DNA of 24,818 nt, from positions 1 to 24,818 of the forward strand of contig CAZNRY010000039.1 of NCBI GenBank assembly GCA_964575675.1. The letters run 5' to 3'. The DNA is from CAZNRY01 sp964575675 (lineage in GTDB: Bacteria; Eisenbacteria; RBG-16-71-46; CAIMUX01; VGJL01). Positions 1 through 7,026 of this stretch are shown piece by piece; within the stretch, counting starts at the first letter, position 1; each line of letters starts with the position of its first letter. The position numbers and the translations under genes were made by a program. Below the pieces are notes generated by a model. The model was not told the origin of the DNA. It did no database searches and saw only the letters and a list, made by a program, of their open reading frames with translations.

Positions 1-147
1 GCGGTCGAGCGGGCGCTCGCAGCGTACGGTCGCACGCGATCGTGGAAGAAGCTCGTCTCGCAGGTCATGCGGATCGATCACTCCTGGAAGCGCGCGGCGC
101 TGCAGTACGTCGCGGCCTATGAGAAGATCGTGCTGCTGAGGGCGTAA
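1..147 (+). CDS. glgA: Glycogen synthase, C-terminal end (partial)
   Basis: Only the last 48 codons are in the window; the frame is open from base 1 and stops with TAA at 145-147. The visible peptide has a W-K-K-L-V-S-Q-V-M segment followed by D-H-S-W-K-R-A-A and a terminal Y-V-A-A-Y-E-K. This matches the usual end of bacterial ADP-glucose-dependent glycogen synthases (GT5), where a W..L..N.M..DFSW..SA..Y..LY pattern forms the last helices. The enzyme would extend alpha-1,4-glucan from ADP-glucose in the cytoplasm. The gene converges on the aspartokinase gene with only 17 bases between stop codons. Catalytic domains lie outside the window, so the call rests on the tail pattern alone; another GT5/GT4 glycosyltransferase remains possible. 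Confidence 0.7.
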   Translation, partial: AVERALAAYGRTRSWKKLVSQVMRIDHSWKRAALQYVAAYEKIVLLRA

Positions 148-164
148 CGGGGGACGCGCCGGTC

Positions 165-1484
165 CTACCCGACGCTCGTCACGAAGTGATCGTGCAGAAG
201 CCGAACCGTCTCTACGGCCTGCTTTTCCTGCACCAGGAAGGAAAGGGAGAGGCTCCCCGAGCGCGTCGCGACTGGGCGGATGCCATTCTCGGCCAGGTGC
301 GTGAGCGTTTCGTGGAGCAGGCTCGGACGCGATAGGATCCCTTCGCCGACGAGGCTTGCGACCGCCAGGCTTCCATGTGTCCGCACCGTGACCCCCGCGA
401 GTTTGACCGCGGCGCCAAGCTTCTCGTCGTCCGGTCCAGTTCCCGCACAGACCCCTCGAATGATGTCCCCCGATTGTGTGCCGAGAGTTTCGACCCAGAG
501 CCACGTCTGGCAGGTGGAGGCGTGGTCAAGCAATGCCGCGAGCATCGTCGGCCCGCATCCCCCCTCGATCTCGACCATCGTGCAGTGCGCCTCGAGCGCA
601 ACGGAGAGGATCCGATCCGATTCGGTCGGGAAGTCCGCGGACGAACCCGCCGCCCCTGCCTCACTCGACGGCGTCGCCTTGGGCTCGGCGCTACGCGCCG
701 GGCGGCCCCGGCCGGACTTGCTCTGCGAGGGTCCTGTCATATCTGTCTCCCTACGGGATGGGCCGATCCATGTCTCTGGCCCGTCGGACAACGAGCATCC
801 TACACGGATCGGCATTCCGTACTTCCTGGCGAGGATCACGGAGCGGTGGAAGAGAACGCCAGCTCCGAGATGCGAGAGCACGATCGTGGGTTCGTAGTTG
901 ATTCGGGGCAACGTGCGCGCGGTCGGAACGATTCGGGGATCCGCAGTCAGGACGCCGTGCACGTCCGTGAAGATCTCGCACGAGGGGCTTCCGAAGCGGA
1001 TCGCGAGGGCGACGGCCGTGGTGTCCGATCCGCCGCGCCCAAGCGTCGTCACCTCTTTACCCTGAGAGACGCCCTGAAAGCCCGCCACGATGACGATCTT
1101 CTCCTCGGTGAGCGATTGCTCGATGCGGAAGGGACGGATCGCGACGATTCGAGCTTCGTTGTGGCGATCGTCCGTGATGATCCCGCTCTGGCTTCCGGTG
1201 AACGAAATCGCCGGGGCGCCGGAGGAATCTAGAGCGATCGCGAGCAGGGCCATCGAGATCCGCTCGCCCGCGGTTAGGAGCATGTCCATCTCGCGCCGAG
1301 GGGGGCTAGGGCTCACCTGTCGGGCGAGGGCGACGAGATCGTCCGTCGATTGTCCCATCGCCGAGACGACGACGATGAGCCTGCGACCGCGTCCCTTCTC
1401 CTCAAGGATCCGCCGCGCGACGCCGAGGAAATGGTGGGGCGTCTCGACCGACGTTCCGCCGTATTTCTGGACGATCGTGACCAT
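165..1484 (-). CDS. lysC: Aspartate kinase (aspartokinase)
   Basis: A 439-residue cytoplasmic enzyme that phosphorylates L-aspartate with ATP, the first step towards lysine, threonine, methionine and diaminopimelate. The N-terminus has the family signature K-Y-G-G-T-S at residues 7-12. A V-S-A-M-G segment follows near residue 40, the glycine-rich TLGRGGSDTTA loop near 150, and FTDVHGVLTADPRIV near 170-185; all are kinase-domain hallmarks. The last 150 residues look like paired ACT domains (for example the VGEG motif followed by AENGIRP), the usual feedback-inhibition module. Between kinase and ACT domains, at about 250-285, is a low-complexity S/G/R/P/A linker. The usual LASLGAKVLHPRSV is LSHLGAGVLFHRSV here, a small divergence. 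The first ATG puts KYGGTS at the normal distance from the start, although no strong Shine-Dalgarno sequence precedes it. It converges with the glgA remnant. Confidence 0.93.
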   Translation of the reverse strand: MVTIVQKYGGTSVETPHHFLGVARRILEEKGRGRRLIVVVSAMGQSTDDLVALARQVSPSPPRREMDMLLTAGERISMALLAIALDSSGAPAISFTGSQSGIITDDRHNEARIVAIRPFRIEQSLTEEKIVIVAGFQGVSQGKEVTTLGRGGSDTTAVALAIRFGSPSCEIFTDVHGVLTADPRIVPTARTLPRINYEPTIVLSHLGAGVLFHRSVILARKYGMPIRVGCSLSDGPETWIGPSRRETDMTGPSQSKSGRGRPARSAEPKATPSSEAGAAGSSADFPTESDRILSVALEAHCTMVEIEGGCGPTMLAALLDHASTCQTWLWVETLGTQSGDIIRGVCAGTGPDDEKLGAAVKLAGVTVRTHGSLAVASLVGEGILSRPSLLHETLTHLAENGIRPVATRSGSLSLSFLVQEKQAVETVRLLHDHFVTSVG

Positions 1485-1653
1485 CGTGGGCCGAGGATAG
1501 GCTCCGCGGGACGGTCTTGCCAGGGGCGGATCGGACGGCTTGGCCGATGGGAGGGGAGATGCCCCGAAGTGCTGGTCCGGAGGCCTTTGTCTGCGGCTTT
1601 CACCGGCCTGGCGCGCGGCGCCGCGTGGCGCACGGAGTCGGTGAACTGCGGGG

Positions 1654-1683
1654 TTGACGGGGCCGGCCGGGGGTTTCTAGAAT
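1654..1683 (+). promoter_or_regulatory. Sigma70-like promoter for the tRNA pair
   Basis: TTGACG at 1654-1659 and TAGAAT at 1678-1683 are separated by 18 bases, close to the TTGACA/TATAAT consensus. The site lies about 75 bases upstream of the tRNA-Gly gene, so it probably drives both tRNAs. The 1485-1758 interval holds no gene; this is its only clear signal. Confidence 0.6.
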
Positions 1684-1758
1684 CGAGCCTTGCGGACATG
1701 AACGGCCGGACCGGTCGGCCGGCGCCCAGACCACCGTCTAGGCGAGTCGGAATCTTGA

Positions 1759-1835
<77 letters not shown>

Positions 1836-1884
1836 TCTTTCTTGTTCCGGTCGAGGGGTGGCCGGGTCTGCAGGTCCCTCGTGA

Positions 1885-1959
1885 GGCGCCATAGCCAAGT
1901 GGTAAGGCGACGGTCTGCAAAACCGTTATTCCCCGGTTCAAATCCGGGTGGCGCCTCCA
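1885..1959 (+). tRNA. tRNA-Cys (GCA)
   Basis: The acceptor strands GGCGCCA (1885-1891) and TGGCGCC (1949-1955) pair perfectly. The anticodon stem ACGGT/ACCGT encloses the loop CTGCAAA, anticodon GCA. The T arm is CCCGG-TTCAAAT-CCGGG, the discriminator is T, and CCA is encoded at 1957-1959. It lies 49 bases after tRNA-Gly and is probably co-transcribed with it. The apparently accessory block starts just downstream. Confidence 0.95.
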
Positions 1960-2134
1960 AACTCTCACTCATCGAAGACACGCTCGGCTAAGCAAATACA
2001 AGAAGGCCCATGAGGTTAGCGCCTGGGTCTTCTTCTTTCGGCCTCCAGCCGCCTCCTGGATGGCTTCCGACGTCGTCCGGATCTCGCCGACGATCGCCAG
2101 GAACCGATCGAGGCCTGCTCGTTGTTCTCCATGG

Positions 2135-2557
2135 CTACTGCCCTGAATCCGTCCGCGCGATGCAGATGGCGCGGGTAATCTTGAGCGTGCTCTTCGTCAA
2201 CCGCCGGTGGTTCGCCAGCTCCTCGACCGCGGGTCCGAACTCCGTCCTCACGACCTCGTTGGCGAGGTGCCGTCCCCAGGTGGCATCGAGCAGCTCCCGC
2301 GCGACGTCGGGCTCGAAGCGGAATCGACCCCGCGGGTCGGTCAAGATGCCCATCATCTCGTCCCAGGCGACCTCGGGATCCTGGTGGCCGTTCGTCACGC
2401 AGGTCCCGAAGAAGCCCCACTCGCGGTTCCGCGTGCGAGGTGTTTTGACCTTTTTTTCTGCAGATCTCCGCGGGGCTGGGGCACTGGAGCCCCAGCTTGG
2501 CGACAATTGCCTCGGTTGCGGATCCTTGCGGATAGCGTTAGGATCCGTGACCGACAT
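2135..2557 (-). CDS. Hypothetical protein, probably decayed or start-shifted
   Basis: This frame gives 140 residues from an ATG whose bases overlap the abiEi start on the other strand. Only the part from about residue 44 looks like a conserved protein. It reads REWGFFGT, then DPEVAWDEMMGIL, then a segment with LLDATWGRHLANEVV. From memory this resembles small uncharacterised proteins of mobile elements with a WGFFGT ... AW ... FLDSRHGRHFAD pattern. I cannot name a function. The first 40 residues are proline- and arginine-rich and look like shadow translation, so the true start may be lost or non-standard. Just after the stop, another minus frame (about 2010-2110) reads LDRFLAIVGEIRTTSEAIQE, which looks like the helix of a real protein without its own start. 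That suggests a frameshift or a broken downstream gene. Confidence 0.35.
   Translation of the reverse strand: MSVTDPNAIRKDPQPRQLSPSWGSSAPAPRRSAEKKVKTPRTRNREWGFFGTCVTNGHQDPEVAWDEMMGILTDPRGRFRFEPDVARELLDATWGRHLANEVVRTEFGPAVEELANHRRLTKSTLKITRAICIARTDSGQ
2475..2496. other. Perfect 8-bp hairpin between divergent genes
   Basis: GCTGGGGC (2475-2482) and GCCCCAGC (2489-2496) form a perfect inverted repeat with a six-base loop. It lies in the leader between the minus-strand hypothetical gene and abiEi. No T-tract follows on either strand, so an operator or attenuating structure is as likely as a terminator. Two tandem TTGCGGAT copies (2516-2523, 2526-2533) follow at a 10-base interval, just upstream of abiEi. 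Confidence 0.4.
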
Positions 2558-3356
2558 GAAAACCGCAGAGTCCAGCCACGCAGGCCGTTTCGTCGAGAGG
2601 CTTCTCGGCCAGGGCCGCTTCGTCTTCACCCGCGAAGAGGCCGAGAGGCGGCTCGAGCGATCTCCGGCGGCCACGTACATGGCCCTGCACCGCCTGATCA
2701 AGGCGGGATGGCTTGTCATGCCCCGGTCAGGGTTCTACGTGATCGTGGATCCACAGCACCGCGCTGCCGGGACGCTGCCGCCGGAATGGTTCATCCAAGA
2801 CCTCATGAAACACATGGGTCGACCGTACTATGTCGGTCTTCTGTCGGCAGCCCAGGTGCACGGCGCGGCCCACCATCGTCCGCAGGAATTCCAGGTCGTG
2901 ATCCCGCAGCGGACGGTGCGTCCCGTCCGGGCCGGCAACGTCCGGATCCGGTTCTGCGGCAAGGGCGCATTCGACCGCTCGCAGACCCAGGACATTAAGA
3001 CCCCGACGGGCTTGATGAAGGTCGCGACGCCGGAGACGACGGCGTGGGATCTGGTCCGGTACTTCAAGGTTGCCGGTGGGCTGGAGAACGTGATCACCGT
3101 TCTCTCGGAGCTAGCCGAGAGGCTCGACGCGAAGAGACTCCGTGAGGTCGCGAAGCGACACGGCGAGGTGGTCGTGGGGCAGCGGCTTGGCTATCTGCTG
3201 GATCGTGCTCGCAAACGGAGCCTCACGGAAGGACTGGCCGACTGGATCAAGGACGCCCCACTGCGCCGGCTCGATCCGAGTTCGCCGGTCCATGGCGCTT
3301 CCGAGAGCCGCAAGTGGCATGTCCTCGTCAACACGCAACTGGAGCCAGAGGCGTGA
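2556..3356 (+). CDS. abiEi: AbiEi-type antitoxin / transcriptional regulator
   Basis: A 266-residue protein with the layout of type IV antitoxins of the AbiE system. The N-terminus is a winged-helix segment: FVFTREEAERRLERSPAAT, then LIKAGWLVMPRSGFYVI. It is followed by the AbiEi C-terminal region: WFIQDLMKHMGRPYYVGLLSAAQVHGAAHHRPQEFQVV, then VRIRFCGKGAF and TPTGLMKVATPETTAWDLVRYF. In characterised AbiE systems the protein binds inverted repeats at its own promoter and neutralises the nucleotidyltransferase toxin indirectly, without forming a stable complex. ATG 2556 was chosen; AGGA at 2540-2543 lies 12 bases upstream, while the in-frame GTG at 2547 would be too close to it. The stop overlaps the toxin's GTG start (GTGA), so the pair is translationally coupled. 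Confidence 0.85.
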   Translation: MKTAESSHAGRFVERLLGQGRFVFTREEAERRLERSPAATYMALHRLIKAGWLVMPRSGFYVIVDPQHRAAGTLPPEWFIQDLMKHMGRPYYVGLLSAAQVHGAAHHRPQEFQVVIPQRTVRPVRAGNVRIRFCGKGAFDRSQTQDIKTPTGLMKVATPETTAWDLVRYFKVAGGLENVITVLSELAERLDAKRLREVAKRHGEVVVGQRLGYLLDRARKRSLTEGLADWIKDAPLRRLDPSSPVHGASESRKWHVLVNTQLEPEA

Positions 3357-4141
3357 TCCCCGAAGCCGCGATCACGCATTGGCGCAACATGGCCCCCTGG
3401 CCGCAGGACGCCCAGGTTGAGCAGGACCTGATCCTGTGTCGTGCGTTGATCGAGATTTTCCAGGATCCGGTCCTGTCGAGAAGTAGCTTGCTGCGCGGAG
3501 GAACGGCGTTCCACAAGCTGTTCGTCCGCCCATCTCAGCGTTACTCCGAGGACATCGATCTCGTGCAGGCATCTTCCGGGCCGATCGGTCCGCTTCTCGA
3601 CGCTCTGCGCGCACGGCTCGATCCCGTTCTTGGGAAACCTCGCTGGGAACGCAACGCCGGCAGTGTAACTCTTCGCTATCGCATGGCGTCCGAGATCCCG
3701 CCCGTGATCCCTCTCCGGCTCAAGGTGGAAATCAACACGCGAGAACACTTCTCCGTCTTTCCCGCGGAGAGTCGTTCGTTCGCTATTCACTCGCCATGGT
3801 TCGAGGGCGAAGCGGAGGTCCGAACCTACAGTCTGAACGAGCTCATGGCCACGAAGCTCCGCGCTCTCTACCAACGCCGAAAAGGGCGGGATCTATTCGA
3901 CCTATGGATCGCCCTCCGAATGGAGGGGGTCGACCCGAGGCGGATTGTGCGGGCATTCCGTCGATACATGGAGGCGGAGGGAAACGACGTGAGCCGCGGT
4001 GAATTCGAGAAGAACCTCGCGGCGAAGGTCAAGGTGCGCTCGTTCACGGAGGATTTGCGGCCGCTCCTGGCCCAGGGAATCCACTACGACGTCACCGAGG
4101 CGGCCGCCCTCGTCGCGGATCGACTCCTGTCGCTGCTGTGA
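3353..4141 (+). CDS. abiEii: AbiEii-type nucleotidyltransferase toxin
   Basis: A 262-residue toxin half of the AbiE pair. Motif I of the DNA polymerase beta-like fold is LLRGGTAFHKLF (GG at residues 49-50), followed by the catalytic acidic motif RYSEDIDLV with SEDIDL at 65-70. Further on are LKVEINTRE and YSLNELMATKLRALYQRRKGRDLFDLW, the conserved AbiEii K-x-x-A-L-x-x-R-x-K-x-R-D-x-F-D block. Family members are GTP-preferring nucleotidyltransferases that block growth, often as phage defence. GTG 3353 is taken as the start because it gives the four-base overlap typical of these pairs; an in-frame ATG 39 bases upstream lies inside abiEi. All expected catalytic residues are present, so the toxin appears intact. 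Confidence 0.88.
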   Translation: MIPEAAITHWRNMAPWPQDAQVEQDLILCRALIEIFQDPVLSRSSLLRGGTAFHKLFVRPSQRYSEDIDLVQASSGPIGPLLDALRARLDPVLGKPRWERNAGSVTLRYRMASEIPPVIPLRLKVEINTREHFSVFPAESRSFAIHSPWFEGEAEVRTYSLNELMATKLRALYQRRKGRDLFDLWIALRMEGVDPRRIVRAFRRYMEAEGNDVSRGEFEKNLAAKVKVRSFTEDLRPLLAQGIHYDVTEAAALVADRLLSLL

Positions 4142-4151
4142 GCCGCCAATC

Positions 4152-4790
4152 ATGACCGGCACAGGCTCCAAGATCGGCTGGGAGGGCGAGATCCTCTCCG
4201 TTCAACCGCGGATCCGACTCACCCGGAGCTTCGACCAGCGCTCGCATAGCTACCTCGGTTACGTGCTTCGAGTGCGGGGCACGCTCGCCGGCGAAGCAAT
4301 GGAGTTCGTCGTCGCGCTCGGAAAGGGCGCGCACGAGAAGCACCAGTTCCGGGTGGGCGATCGCATCTCCGGGGCGGGCGAACGCGTGATGGATGCCCAG
4401 GTCGAAACCGCCGACCTCTACAAGGTGAGCGGCCTGAAGGTCCTCGACAGAGTGGGCGCCGTCGCCGCGGTCCCGCCGCCTTTCCTTGGCATCCCGCCAG
4501 CCCTCGAGGTCTACCGCCAGCGCGGCCACCGGCGGCTCGCCGCAACGACCTACTCCACGAAGTGCTCGGTCTGCATGTGGGGCTGCGAGATGGCGGTCGA
4601 GATGATCATCGACCAGTGGAACCCGTCCGTGCGGCGCTACCGGCGGGAGACCTTCTGCTATGGGCCGAAGAGCTGCCCGTCCTACAAACCCGGGCCGACG
4701 CGCAAGGTGCCAGGCCGGAAGGGGATGTCATGGGAGGAGGAGGACTGGGTCGACGAGGACGCGACGGCACACCGCGGGCCGGACGATTGA
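4152..4790 (+). CDS. Hypothetical protein with OB-like N-terminus and Cys cluster
   Basis: A 212-residue soluble protein that I cannot assign to a named family. Residues 5-105 are beta-rich (WEGEILSVQPRIRLTRSF, then YLGYVLRVRGTL, FVVALGKGAHEKHQFRVGDRISG), in a pattern suggestive of an OB fold. The C-terminal third has five cysteines, C138, C141, C145, C169 and C175 (CSVCMWGC, then FCYGPKSC), which could bind zinc or an Fe-S cluster. The last 35 residues are acidic and low-complexity. A nucleic-acid-binding role would fit but is inference. It starts 10 bases after abiEii and its stop overlaps the next ATG (TGATG), so it may belong to the toxin-antitoxin transcript. Confidence 0.7.
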   Translation: MTGTGSKIGWEGEILSVQPRIRLTRSFDQRSHSYLGYVLRVRGTLAGEAMEFVVALGKGAHEKHQFRVGDRISGAGERVMDAQVETADLYKVSGLKVLDRVGAVAAVPPPFLGIPPALEVYRQRGHRRLAATTYSTKCSVCMWGCEMAVEMIIDQWNPSVRRYRRETFCYGPKSCPSYKPGPTRKVPGRKGMSWEEEDWVDEDATAHRGPDD

Positions 4791-4942
4791 TGGGCCGCGA
4801 GCCAGTCGTGATCCCTGCTCTTCGCGGAATGAAGGGAGCGCTTGCGACGCTCGCGAACACCTGCACCAAGTCGGGTTCGACCCGGGAGTGCCCCATCCAC
4901 GAGGCTCTTGACGACTCGAACCAGAAGGGACGGCGGCGATGA
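4790..4942 (+). CDS. MerR-family regulator C-terminal fragment
   Basis: A 50-residue reading frame whose core (LRGMKGALATLANTC, eight residues, then CPIHEAL) matches the extreme C-terminus of metal-responsive MerR-family regulators. In Hg(II)-type MerR the two C-terminal metal cysteines are eight residues apart (C117 and C126); CueR-type proteins have seven between them. The fragment has eight. The DNA-binding winged helix and the dimerisation helix carrying the third cysteine are missing, so it cannot work as a normal MerR. It is probably a remnant that happens to begin with ATG. It overlaps the next gene at ATGA (4939-4942), and that gene is also of mercury-locus type, which supports the reading. 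Confidence 0.55.
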   Translation: MGREPVVIPALRGMKGALATLANTCTKSGSTRECPIHEALDDSNQKGRRR

Positions 4943-5265
4943 AGATACAGCTTCTCTATTTCCCGGGTTGCCCCAACGTCGTCGGAGCCAGAGCAACGCT
5001 ACGTCGCTGTCTTGCCGGCTTGCAGCTTCCCGACACCGTGGAGGAGATCGATGTCACTGCGGCCGATGTCCCAGAGCACCTCCGCGATTGGGGATCCCCC
5101 ACCATTCTGATCAACGGCGTCGATGTTGGCGGCGAGCAGGCACCGATGGGCGCAGCGTGTCGCCTTTACGCAGCCGGCGGTGATCCGAACAGCCGAGGAG
5201 TTCCCTCCGAAGCCCTGATCCGGGCCGCCATCGAGCGAGCCAAGGCTGTCCGACCCAGTCTCTAA
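4939..5265 (+). CDS. Thioredoxin-like protein of mercury-resistance-type loci
   Basis: A 108-residue cytoplasmic protein with a thioredoxin-like beginning, MKIQLLYFPGCPN. The cysteine is in FPGCPN, the position of a CxxC or CxxS centre. GSPTILINGVDVGG follows, the usual cis-proline/beta-hairpin element, and then a second cysteine in AACRLY. Related small proteins occur in mercury-resistance operons and are often labelled alkylmercury lyase in databases. This protein lacks the MerB domain size and catalytic cysteine pattern, so that label should not be used. The ATG overlaps the stop of the MerR fragment. A second thioredoxin-like gene starts 18 bases after its stop, suggesting a two-gene thiol/metal unit. 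Confidence 0.7.
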   Translation: MKIQLLYFPGCPNVVGARATLRRCLAGLQLPDTVEEIDVTAADVPEHLRDWGSPTILINGVDVGGEQAPMGAACRLYAAGGDPNSRGVPSEALIRAAIERAKAVRPSL

Positions 5266-5283
5266 TGGAGAGGAGATGAACAG

Positions 5284-5315
5284 ATGAAGAAGCGAACCAT
5301 CGAAGTCTTCACCGC
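5284..5315 (+). CDS. Thioredoxin/glutaredoxin-like protein, N-terminus only (cut by gap)
   Basis: ATG at 5284 is preceded by GGAGAGGAG (from about 5265). The visible start, MKKRTIEVFTA, fits small redox proteins that continue with a CPxC centre. Everything after base 5315 is lost in the run of N. It follows the upstream thioredoxin-like gene closely on the same strand. The call rests on eleven residues plus context. Confidence 0.45.
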
Positions 5316-5415
5316 NNNNNNNNNNNNNNNNNNNNNNNNNNNNNNNNNNNNNNNNNNNNNNNNNNNNNNNNNNNNNNNNNNNNNNNNNNNNNNNNNNNNN
5401 NNNNNNNNNNNNNNN
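5316..5415. other. Assembly gap of 100 N
   Basis: Exactly 100 N, a conventional placeholder, so the true length is unknown. It hides most of the thioredoxin-like gene entering from the left and the 3' end of the minus-strand transporter entering from the right. Confidence 0.98.
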
Positions 5416-6479
5416 TGTCCATGCATGTGCATCAGCGGCTTATGGCGATGCTCATGGGCATGAGGCGCCTGCGCGAGATGCTCTGAATCATGCGTGTGTT
5501 CGTGGTGGTCGTCATGCGTGTGCTCGTGGGCGTGTTCGGCGCCGTCGTGTTCGTGCGGATGCTCGTGGCGGTCGAGCACGAGCAGAAGGGATCCCGCGGT
5601 CATTACAACAAGCGCCGTCAGGCCCTGGGCCACGATCTGCTCGCGAAGGAAGATCCAGGAAAGAATCGCTGCGAAGCCTGGGGCTAGTGCGAAGAGCATC
5701 CCGGTCTGAATCACACCGAGGCGGCGCAACCCGCGCACGAAGAGCGCGATGGAGAGTCCGAACGAGACGGCCCCGATGGCTATTGCGAAAGAGAGTCGAA
5801 AGCCATTCCACTGGCCGAACCCGCCGAATGCCCAGGCGAGCAGAAGGCTCATCATGCCCCCGGCAAGTCCCTTGACCGCGGTGATCTGCCGGGCGTCCCG
5901 CAGACTAACGCGCTGGATGAGGTTGTTGTCGAGGCCCCATAGGGCACAGGCGCAGACGACCAAGGCGATCCCTGTCCATCGGGTTGGGGCGGGCATCGCG
6001 CTCTCACCGGGGAGCGAGAGCAACACAGAGCCCCCAAACACGGCCAGTGCTCCAAGCCAGCCGCGCCGGCCGAGGCGCTCGCTGGAGAGAATGACACCCA
6101 GGCCGACCGTGAACACGGCCTCGAAGTTGAGCAAGAGCCCGGTCACGTGGCCGCTCACCTGCCGCAAACCCAGGAAAAGCAGGAAAGGCGCGAGAACTGC
6201 ACCCGAGAGGGTGGCGCCCCCCAGCCAAAGCCACTCAGTGCCGCGGATGCTCTTGCTCTCGGCGGCCGCGGCCGTCCAGCGCGAGATCCCTACGAGGACG
6301 GCACACAGGACTCCCGCGGAAAGGTAGAGCACGCCGGAAAGCGCGAGCGGGGAGGCATCGGCCAGCAATATTTTGGTGGCGGGCACGCTCGCAGCGAAAG
6401 CGAAGGCCGCGACGATGACCTCGACTTGCCCCCGGCGGGCGTCCCAGTGCATCTGCGCAAGCAGCCGGAATCTGTTCAT
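5416..6479 (-). CDS. DMT/EamA-family transporter with His-rich tail (3' end in gap)
   Basis: About 354 residues are visible. Two EamA-type five-helix halves form the core: VEVIVAAFAFAASVPATKILL opens the first half, and ALWGLDNNLIQRVSLRDARQITAVKG opens the second. These belong to the drug/metabolite transporter superfamily of inner-membrane exporters. After the last helix comes a tail with 19 histidines in about 50 residues (HEHPHEHDG, then THDDHHEHTHD and HAHEHRHKPLMHMHG), typical of Zn/Ni/Co/Cu-binding segments. The stop codon lies in the gap. ATG 6479 is preferred; an in-frame GTG at 6503 would add eight residues. The gene is divergent from the RcnR/FrmR-like regulator, with an operator-like palindrome between them, so a metal- or aldehyde-responsive exporter is likely. 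The substrate is unknown. Confidence 0.85.
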
Positions 6480-6564
6480 CGTTTCGTGAGTTCCCTGCCG
6501 CACCGATGGCGCTGAGCCCGCGGGTGGCCATGAGCCTGTGGCAACTCGTCCTTCAGTTTCTGAA

Positions 6565-6592
6565 TTGACGATACCCTACCATGGTATAGTAT
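6565..6592 (+). promoter_or_regulatory. Promoter of the metal-regulator gene
   Basis: TTGACG at 6565-6570 and TAGTAT at 6587-6592 are 16 bases apart. A strong ribosome binding site (AAGGAGGA, 6616-6623) precedes the ATG at 6632. The spacer and -10 box are covered by the palindrome annotated separately, so repressor binding would block this promoter. Confidence 0.6.
6571..6592. promoter_or_regulatory. Operator-like 22-bp palindrome
   Basis: The centre TACCATGGTA is a perfect 10-base palindrome and the flanks ATAC and GTAT match as well. Of 22 positions 18 are symmetric; the mismatches are positions 5-6 and 17-18. Its position over the promoter, between the regulator and the exporter, fits a site bound by the tetrameric CsoR/RcnR/FrmR family. 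It is not the G-tract type described for E. coli RcnR. Confidence 0.55.
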
Positions 6593-6631
6593 GCTAATGA
6601 AAATCGGATTCAATGAAGGAGGAATCTCAGA

Positions 6632-6910
6632 ATGGCTCACACCCTAAGAGACAAACCGAAACTGCTCCAACGCATCCGCCGTATCCGGGGCCAGGTGGAG
6701 GCGATCGAGCGTCTGCTGAATGAGGAGGAAGACAGCTCGCGAGTTCTACAAACGATCGCCGCCTGCCGGGGGGCCATGAATGGTCTCATGGTCGAGGTTC
6801 TCGCAGGACATGTCCGCTTCCACGTCCTGGACCCGAAGCGGAAGATCACTCCCCATCAGTCCGAGGCTGCCGATGAGCTGATCGACTTGATCGGGTCCTA
6901 TCTGAAGTAG
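6632..6910 (+). CDS. RcnR/FrmR/CsoR-family regulator, Cys35 replaced by Ser
   Basis: A 92-residue all-helical DNA-binding repressor. It follows E. coli RcnR and FrmR along its length: MAHTLRDK, RIRRIRGQVEAIE, then ACRGAMNGLMVEVLAGHV and a final LIGSYLK. These proteins are tetramers that release DNA on binding Ni/Co, Cu(I) or formaldehyde. His3, His60 and His64, used by RcnR, are present. The residue aligned with the near-universal Cys35 is serine (EEDSSRVL), while an additional cysteine appears at position 45. Sensing chemistry may therefore differ. The ATG has a strong Shine-Dalgarno eight bases upstream. Its divergent neighbour is the His-rich exporter; 116 bases downstream starts the VKOR-DsbA gene, which might share regulation. 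Confidence 0.9.
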   Translation: MAHTLRDKPKLLQRIRRIRGQVEAIERLLNEEEDSSRVLQTIAACRGAMNGLMVEVLAGHVRFHVLDPKRKITPHQSEAADELIDLIGSYLK

Positions 6911-7026
6911 CGACAAAATGCCCACGGCGAATCCGTTGGTGTCCGTCAGGAGCTTTATCGGTCTCCTGCGCGACCGTGGCGGCGCGACCTCGAGATTTGC
7001 GAGGACAACAGGAGTGGAGGGATAGA

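Noticed and set aside
1994..2035. Terminator after the tRNA pair (AAGAAGGCCCA / TGGGTCTTCTT)
   Set aside because: One mismatch in the stem, a 13-base loop and only an interrupted T tract. Possible, but not strong enough to annotate.
1885..4950. Integrated island with att repeats from tRNA-Cys
   Set aside because: No second copy of the tRNA-Cys 3' end was found in the window and no integrase gene is visible, so attachment sites are not claimed.
4939..5265. Alkylmercury lyase (MerB)
   Set aside because: Only 108 residues with a thioredoxin-like FPGCPN motif; the MerB domain and catalytic cysteines are absent.
6947..6968. Terminator after the metal regulator (CAGGAG/CTCCTG)
   Set aside because: Six pairs with a 10-base loop and no T-run; too weak to call.
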